NCBI GenBank assembly: GCA_964579825.1
Contig: CAZOHT010000002.1
Span: forward strand, 62,001-126,000
Length of the DNA stretch: 64,000 nt
Source: SPCO01 sp964579825
GTDB lineage: Bacteria > Chloroflexota > Limnocylindria > Limnocylindrales > CSP1-4
Direction of reading: 5' to 3'
In this document: in pieces, positions 59,688-64,000 of the stretch
Layout: every line of letters starts with the position of its first letter
Position numbering within the stretch: position 1 is the stretch's first letter
Position numbers and translations under genes: made by a program
Notes under the pieces: generated by a model
Databases searched by the model: none
Told to the model about the DNA's origin: nothing
The model's input: only the letters and a program-made list of their open reading frames with translations

Positions 59688-60776
59688 ATGACCGAGGTCG
59701 CGACCCAGGACGCGGATACGCAGACGGCTTCCGATCGGAGCGCGACGTCGTCCACGATCGCGGTCAAGCACCTCTGGAAGGTCTTCGGCCCGGCCGAGCA
59801 CAAGGTCATCGGGACGCCCGACGCCGACCTGTCGCGCGATGAGCTCAAGGCCAAGACCGGCTCGATGATCGCCATCCGGGACGTGTCGTTCGACGTGAAG
59901 CCGGGCGAGGTGTTCGTCGTGATGGGCCTGTCCGGGAGCGGCAAGTCCACGCTGGTGCGCTGCATCACCCGCCTCATCGAGCCGACCGCCGGAGAAGTCC
60001 TGCTCGACGGCGAGGACATCCGCAAGGCCGACGACGATCGACTGCGCGAGCTGCGCCGGCGGCGGTTCTCGATGGTCTTCCAGCACTTCGGGCTGCTCCC
60101 CCATCGGCGCGTCATCGACAACGTCGCGTACCCGCTCGAGATCCGGGGCGAAGGCAAGGCGTCCCGCCACGAGAAGGCGCAGGCGATGATCGACCTGGTC
60201 GGTCTCAAGGGCCACGCCAACAGCTACCCGGACCAGCTGTCGGGCGGCATGCAGCAACGGGTCGGCCTGGCGCGCGCGCTGGCCGTGGACCCGGAGGTCA
60301 TGTTCTTCGACGAGCCGTTCAGCGCGCTCGACCCACTCATCCGGCGCGACATGCAGAACGAGGTGCTGCGCCTCCATCACGAAGTCGGCAAGACGATGGT
60401 GTTCATCACCCACGACCTGTCGGAGGCGCTCAAGCTGGGCGACCACATCGTGATCATGCGCGACGGCGTGGTCGTCCAGGCTGGCCGCCCGGAGGAGCTC
60501 GTCGGCGCCCCGGCGGACGATTACGTGGCCGACTTCGTGCGGGACGTCCCCAAGGCCCATGTCCTGACCCTGCGCTGGATCATGCGTGACCCGACCCCGG
60601 ACGACGCCATGGATGGCCCATCCTTCCCGGCCGACACGCTCATCCGCAGCGCCGTCCATGTCGCGGCCGAGACCGACAAGCCGATCCGGGTGATGGACGG
60701 CGATCGGGTGGCGGGCGTGGTGGACCGCGCCCAGATCCTGACCGCCATCGCCGGCGTCATCGAGGAACAGGGATGA
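59688..60776 (+). CDS. proV: Glycine betaine/proline ABC transporter ATP-binding protein
   Basis: A 362-residue ATPase with Walker A GLSGSGKST, ITRLIEPTAGEV typical of ProV/OpuAA, signature LSGGMQQRVGLARAL and Walker B MFFDEPFSALDP. A C-terminal region (about 310-362) resembles a shortened CBS segment, which in OpuA senses ionic strength. An N-terminal extension of 25 residues precedes the domain. AGGAAGG 8 nt upstream supports the ATG. Its stop overlaps the permease gene (ATGA). Confidence 0.94.
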   Translation: MTEVATQDADTQTASDRSATSSTIAVKHLWKVFGPAEHKVIGTPDADLSRDELKAKTGSMIAIRDVSFDVKPGEVFVVMGLSGSGKSTLVRCITRLIEPTAGEVLLDGEDIRKADDDRLRELRRRRFSMVFQHFGLLPHRRVIDNVAYPLEIRGEGKASRHEKAQAMIDLVGLKGHANSYPDQLSGGMQQRVGLARALAVDPEVMFFDEPFSALDPLIRRDMQNEVLRLHHEVGKTMVFITHDLSEALKLGDHIVIMRDGVVVQAGRPEELVGAPADDYVADFVRDVPKAHVLTLRWIMRDPTPDDAMDGPSFPADTLIRSAVHVAAETDKPIRVMDGDRVAGVVDRAQILTAIAGVIEEQG

Positions 60777-62737
60777 CCGCCGTCTCGGTCACCAGCACGG
60801 CCGCCCGCATCGATCCGCGCACGGGCCGGCGGATCCTGGCTCTCATCGCCACCATCACGGCTGTCGTCCTGTACCTGGCGTTCCAGAACCAGTGGACGCT
60901 GCCCCACGACGAGAGCTCGCCGGTCTTCACCGCGCTCAACGGCATCCGGGACTGGGTGGACAGCAACCGCACATCGAGCCCCTTGTTCGTGTACGTGTTC
61001 GACCCGATCCGCATCGGTGTCGCCGCACTGGTCGACGGCATCGACGCCTCCCTGGCGCTGCTCGGCTGGCCCGGCATCCTCGCCGTGTCCGGGGCCCTCG
61101 GCCTCATCTTCGGTGGTTGGCGCCTGGCCGTCCTGACCGTCGCCGGGTTCATCGCCCTCGGCATCCTGGGCCTGTGGGAAGCCAGCATCATCACCCTCGG
61201 CCTGGTCCTGGCAGCCGTCGTGCTGGCCCTCCTGATCGGCATCCCGCTCGGGATCATCGCCGGACGCAGCAAGCGCTTCGCCGCCTTCCTCAGCCCCATC
61301 CTCGATGTGATGCAGATCATGCCGACGATGGCCTACCTGGCCCCGATGACCCTGCTCTTCCTGATCGGCGGTCCGTCGGCGACGCTCATCACGCTCATCT
61401 ACGCCATCCCGCCGGCGATCCGCATCACCGCCCTGGGGATCCGCGGCGTCGGGGCCACCACGGTGGAGGCAGCCGTCTCGCTCGGCTCCACGCGATGGCA
61501 GGTCCTGACCAAGGTCCAGCTGCCGCTGGCGCGCCGGACCATCGGTATCGGCGTCAACCAGACGATCATGATGGCCCTCTCGATGGTGGTCATCGCGGCC
61601 CTCATCGGCACCCCGGGCCTGGGCGACTCGATCCTGCGGGCCGTCCGTGCCGTGGACGTCGGGGCCGCGTTCGATGCCGGCCTCGCCATCGTCATCCTGG
61701 CCATCGTCCTCGATCGCCTGACGGACCGGGCCGGCGTCTGGATGGATCCGCGCCATCGGCCGGCGGACTCGGATCGTCGCCGGCGCTGGATCGTGGGTGG
61801 CTCGTTCGCCGTCGTCATCGGGGCGATCGTCCTGGCCCGCCTCCTGCCCGAGCCCACCGTCTTCCCGGAGGGCCTCCGGTTCTCGTTCCTCGAGCCGGTC
61901 AATGCGGTCGTCGACTGGATCCGCGGGAACCTCACCGGCATCACCGGGACGATCAAGGACTGGGTGAGCTACGGACTCCTCAACCCGGTGGAGGGTGTGC
62001 TGACGACCGCGCCCGTCTGGCTGGTCATCGGCGCGATCTTCGGACTCGCCTGGTTCATCTCGGGGCTTCGGTCGGCCGGGATCGCGCTCGCCTGCCTGAT
62101 CCTGCTGGTCGGCCTGTCGCTGTGGGAACACAGCATGCAGACCCTCACGACGGTCATCGTCGCGACCGCCATCACGCTGGCGATCGGCATCCTGCTCGGG
62201 ATCCTGTCGGCCCGCAGCGACAAGGTCCGCGCGGCGATCCGTCCGACGCTGGACCTCGCCCAGACCATGCCCGCGTTCGTCTACCTGATCCCGGCCGTCG
62301 CCCTGTTCGGCCCGACCCGGTTCACCGCCATCGTCGCGTCGGTGATCTACGCGGCACCGGCGGTCATCCGGCTGGTGGATGCCGGGATCCGCGAGGTCTC
62401 GCCGACGATCATGGAGGCGGCCACCGCCGCCGGGTCGACGGAGCGCCAGCTCCTCTGGAAGGTCCAGCTGCCGCTGGCCCGGCACGCGCTCCTGCTGGCC
62501 GCCAACCAGGGCATCGTGCTGGTCCTCGCGATGGTCGTCGTGGGTGCCCTGGTGGGTGCGGGCGCGCTCGGCTACGACGTGATCGCCGGGTTCGCCCAGC
62601 GCGAGGACTTCGGCAAGGGCCTGGCCGCCGGGATCGCGATCGTCCTGCTGGGTATCATGCTGGACCGGATCACCCAGGGAGTCGGCGGACGCCGGCCCTC
62701 GGACGTCATCGAAGCCGGCACGCGGCCGGCCGCCTGA
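60773..62737 (+). CDS. proW: Glycine betaine/proline ABC transporter permease, two permease domains in tandem
   Basis: A 654-residue protein with two complete ProW-like permease domains in one chain. Each has its own MP-x-(M/F)-x-YL motif (MQIMPTMAYL and AQTMPAFVYLIP) and coupling EAA loop (VEAAVSLGSTRWQVLTKVQLPLA and MEAATAAGSTERQLLWKVQLPLA). A hydrophilic junction lies near residues 315-345. Family permeases usually form homodimers from a single-domain gene, so this is a covalent dimer of diverged halves. It works with ProV and ProX encoded either side. Confidence 0.94.
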   Translation: MTAVSVTSTAARIDPRTGRRILALIATITAVVLYLAFQNQWTLPHDESSPVFTALNGIRDWVDSNRTSSPLFVYVFDPIRIGVAALVDGIDASLALLGWPGILAVSGALGLIFGGWRLAVLTVAGFIALGILGLWEASIITLGLVLAAVVLALLIGIPLGIIAGRSKRFAAFLSPILDVMQIMPTMAYLAPMTLLFLIGGPSATLITLIYAIPPAIRITALGIRGVGATTVEAAVSLGSTRWQVLTKVQLPLARRTIGIGVNQTIMMALSMVVIAALIGTPGLGDSILRAVRAVDVGAAFDAGLAIVILAIVLDRLTDRAGVWMDPRHRPADSDRRRRWIVGGSFAVVIGAIVLARLLPEPTVFPEGLRFSFLEPVNAVVDWIRGNLTGITGTIKDWVSYGLLNPVEGVLTTAPVWLVIGAIFGLAWFISGLRSAGIALACLILLVGLSLWEHSMQTLTTVIVATAITLAIGILLGILSARSDKVRAAIRPTLDLAQTMPAFVYLIPAVALFGPTRFTAIVASVIYAAPAVIRLVDAGIREVSPTIMEAATAAGSTERQLLWKVQLPLARHALLLAANQGIVLVLAMVVVGALVGAGALGYDVIAGFAQREDFGKGLAAGIAIVLLGIMLDRITQGVGGRRPSDVIEAGTRPAA

Positions 62738-62828
62738 AGGACGCACATCGGCGCGGTCGCGTGTGGCGGCCCGCTCCAGCTTCCGGCGCCGAAGGACGGC
62801 GACCGGTCATCGAGGAGGAGAACGCAGG

Positions 62829-63773
62829 ATGAGACGAACCGGGATGGCGCGGCTGCTGGCCGTGTCCGCGGTCGTGGGCCTCGTGCTCGCGGCGTGCTCG
62901 AGTGGGAGCGGCGCGTCGCCGTCGGTGGCCAGCAAGGGCACCGTGAAGATCGCCATCAATGAGTGGGTCGGCGCCGAGGCGAACGTCGCCGTGGTCAAGA
63001 ACCTGCTCGAGGGGCTCGGCTACACCGTCGAGACCCCCACCCTGGCCGAGGAAGTCGCCTGGCAGGGCTTCGACACCGGCGAAGTGGACGTGATCCTCGA
63101 GAACTGGGGCCACCCGGACCTCGAGAAGCTGTACTTCGAGGACAAGAAGGTCGCCCAGGATGCCGGCGCCAATGGCGTCACCGGGATCATCGGCTGGTAC
63201 GTCCCGGAGTGGATGGTCACCGAGTACCCGGACATCACGAACTGGGAGAACCTCAACAAGTACGCCGAGATGTTCAAGACGTCCGAGTCCGGCGACAAGG
63301 GCCAGTTCCTGGCCAGCGACCCGACGTTCGTCACGAACGATGAGGCGCTCATCACCAACCTGGACCTGGACTACAAGGTGGTCTACAGCGGCAGCGAGTC
63401 CGCCAGTGTGACCGCCTTCCAGCAGGCCGCCGCGGACAAGAAGCCGCTCATCGGCTACTTCTACACGCCGCAGTGGCTGTTCGCCGAGACCAAGCTGGTC
63501 AAGGTGGACTTCCCGGCCTACACGGACGGCTGCGATGCGGACCCGAAGAAGGTCGCCTGCGACTACCCGCCATACACCCTGAACAAGGCCATCCGGACCG
63601 CGTTCGCCGACGCGAACCCGGATGCCGCCACCCTGGTCAAGAACTTCAGCTGGAGCAACGACGACCAGAACACGGTCGCCGACTACATCGCCAACAAGGG
63701 CATGAGCCCGGCCGAGGCCGCCCAGAAGTGGATCGACGAGAACGAGGCCACCTGGAAGGCCTGGATGCCGTAA
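62829..63773 (+). CDS. proX: Glycine betaine/proline-type substrate-binding lipoprotein
   Basis: A 314-residue lipoprotein; signal LLAVSAVVGLVLAAC ends in the lipobox cysteine. The mature part is OpuAC/ProX-like: VKIAINEWVGAEANVAVV, AWQGFDTGEVDVILENWGH, FYTPQWLF, and a pair of cysteines in DGCDADPKKVACDYPP. The several tryptophans are consistent with a cation-pi cage for a quaternary amine. GGAGGAG upstream supports the ATG at 62829. It is the last gene of the proVWX operon. Confidence 0.93.
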   Translation: MRRTGMARLLAVSAVVGLVLAACSSGSGASPSVASKGTVKIAINEWVGAEANVAVVKNLLEGLGYTVETPTLAEEVAWQGFDTGEVDVILENWGHPDLEKLYFEDKKVAQDAGANGVTGIIGWYVPEWMVTEYPDITNWENLNKYAEMFKTSESGDKGQFLASDPTFVTNDEALITNLDLDYKVVYSGSESASVTAFQQAAADKKPLIGYFYTPQWLFAETKLVKVDFPAYTDGCDADPKKVACDYPPYTLNKAIRTAFADANPDAATLVKNFSWSNDDQNTVADYIANKGMSPAEAAQKWIDENEATWKAWMP

Positions 63774-63795
63774 GGCTCCCCGTCTCCCGAGGCAC

Positions 63796-63840
63796 CGACG
63801 GCGGTGGGCCCCACGGGCTCGCCGCCGTCGCGATTCCTGG
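63796..63840 (+). terminator. Possible hairpin terminator after proX
   Basis: A perfect 9-bp stem CGACGGCGG / CCGCCGTCG with a 27-nt loop begins 22 nt after the proX stop. No T-tract follows, so intrinsic termination is uncertain. The remaining bases to the window end (63841..64000) show no gene I can support. Confidence 0.4.
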
Positions 63841-64000
63841 GACCCGTCACGGATCGTTGACGACGCGGAAACCTCACGCCCCGATGGTTGTCGAAGTCGG
63901 GTTCCAGCGGGCTCACCGGTGGCGTATGGTTGCCCCTGCGCGGTCGGGCCGAGGAGGGACCGACGGCCCTCGCCCGGCGAGGATCACCAGACCGGACATA

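Noticed and set aside
60521..62746. A 741-codon open frame on the minus strand opposite the permease gene
   Set aside because: Highly acidic, repetitive translation without motifs, fully antisense to a well-supported ProW.

Overview
The window is a stretch of high-GC bacterial DNA (about 70% G+C by eye) with dense coding, frequent 4-bp start/stop overlaps, many GTG starts, and one 100-N scaffold gap at 14731..14830. The gene content suggests a Chloroflexota bacterium, perhaps Limnocylindria-like, or a close environmental relative. Supporting features are a CysO-type cysteine pathway, a fused energy-coupling-factor ATPase, a fused 3-oxoacid CoA-transferase, and the corrinoid methyltransferase set with DUF1638 and 'virulence factor' proteins. 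The phylum is an inference from memory, not a measurement. Many genes have a TAnnnT box 6-8 nt before the start codon and no Shine-Dalgarno, which suggests that leaderless mRNAs are common. Other genes (DinB, the antitoxin, the betaine-binding lipoprotein) have clear ribosome binding sites.

Layout. 1-7 kb: the end of a glutamine-synthetase-family gene, then a three-gene phosphorelay (GAF-array hybrid histidine kinase, response regulator with nucleotide cyclase output, HPt protein). 7-14.5 kb: ankyrin protein, MarR regulator with its operator, SDR dehydrogenase, polyphosphate glucokinase, cation/proton antiporter facing a TrkA-type K+ channel, and an aldehyde dehydrogenase. 14.5-20 kb: the gap with flanking repeats, NUDIX hydrolase, membrane protein, fused CoA-transferase with HxlR regulator, HtrA-like protease, DUF6498-like protein. 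20-28 kb: purE and a GrpB-PurK fusion, a methyltransferase with an early stop codon, a shikimate-kinase-like protein lacking substrate residues, a nucleoside hydrolase, and a complete ECF transporter (S, T, fused A). 28-32 kb: a CysO-dependent cysteine pathway (MoeZ-like, CysO, CysM, Mec) with a toxin-antitoxin pair and its palindrome between cysM and mec. 32-39 kb: SufU, SufS, SufC and an Rrf2 regulator with a 25-bp palindromic operator but no SufB or SufD here, plus a second cyclase, a lipoprotein and an unknown protein. 39-41 kb: a second nucleoside hydrolase and a 785-bp non-coding stretch with a 52-bp tandem repeat.

41-64 kb is the most interesting part: a methylated-amine catabolism region. 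One minus-strand operon (48.6 to 41.5 kb) encodes a corrinoid protein, DUF1638, a 'virulence factor' protein, a methyl-corrinoid:tetrahydrofolate methyltransferase, a 2Fe-2S/ASKHA corrinoid activase, an MttB-family methyltransferase without an amber codon, and a MetF-like reductase. It diverges from an IclR regulator across a perfect palindrome. A second minus-strand operon encodes a dimethylglycine/sarcosine dehydrogenase with its own EtfB and EtfA and an MFS carrier, and diverges from a second IclR regulator. Downstream are a Gfo/Idh oxidoreductase, a ThuA-like protein, a betaine-aldehyde-type dehydrogenase and a ProV-ProW-ProX importer whose permease is a tandem fusion. Taken together these could import betaine or choline-type compounds, remove the first methyl by corrinoid chemistry and the next by flavin oxidation, and send the carbon into the tetrahydrofolate pool. 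This pathway is inferred from family membership and gene order.
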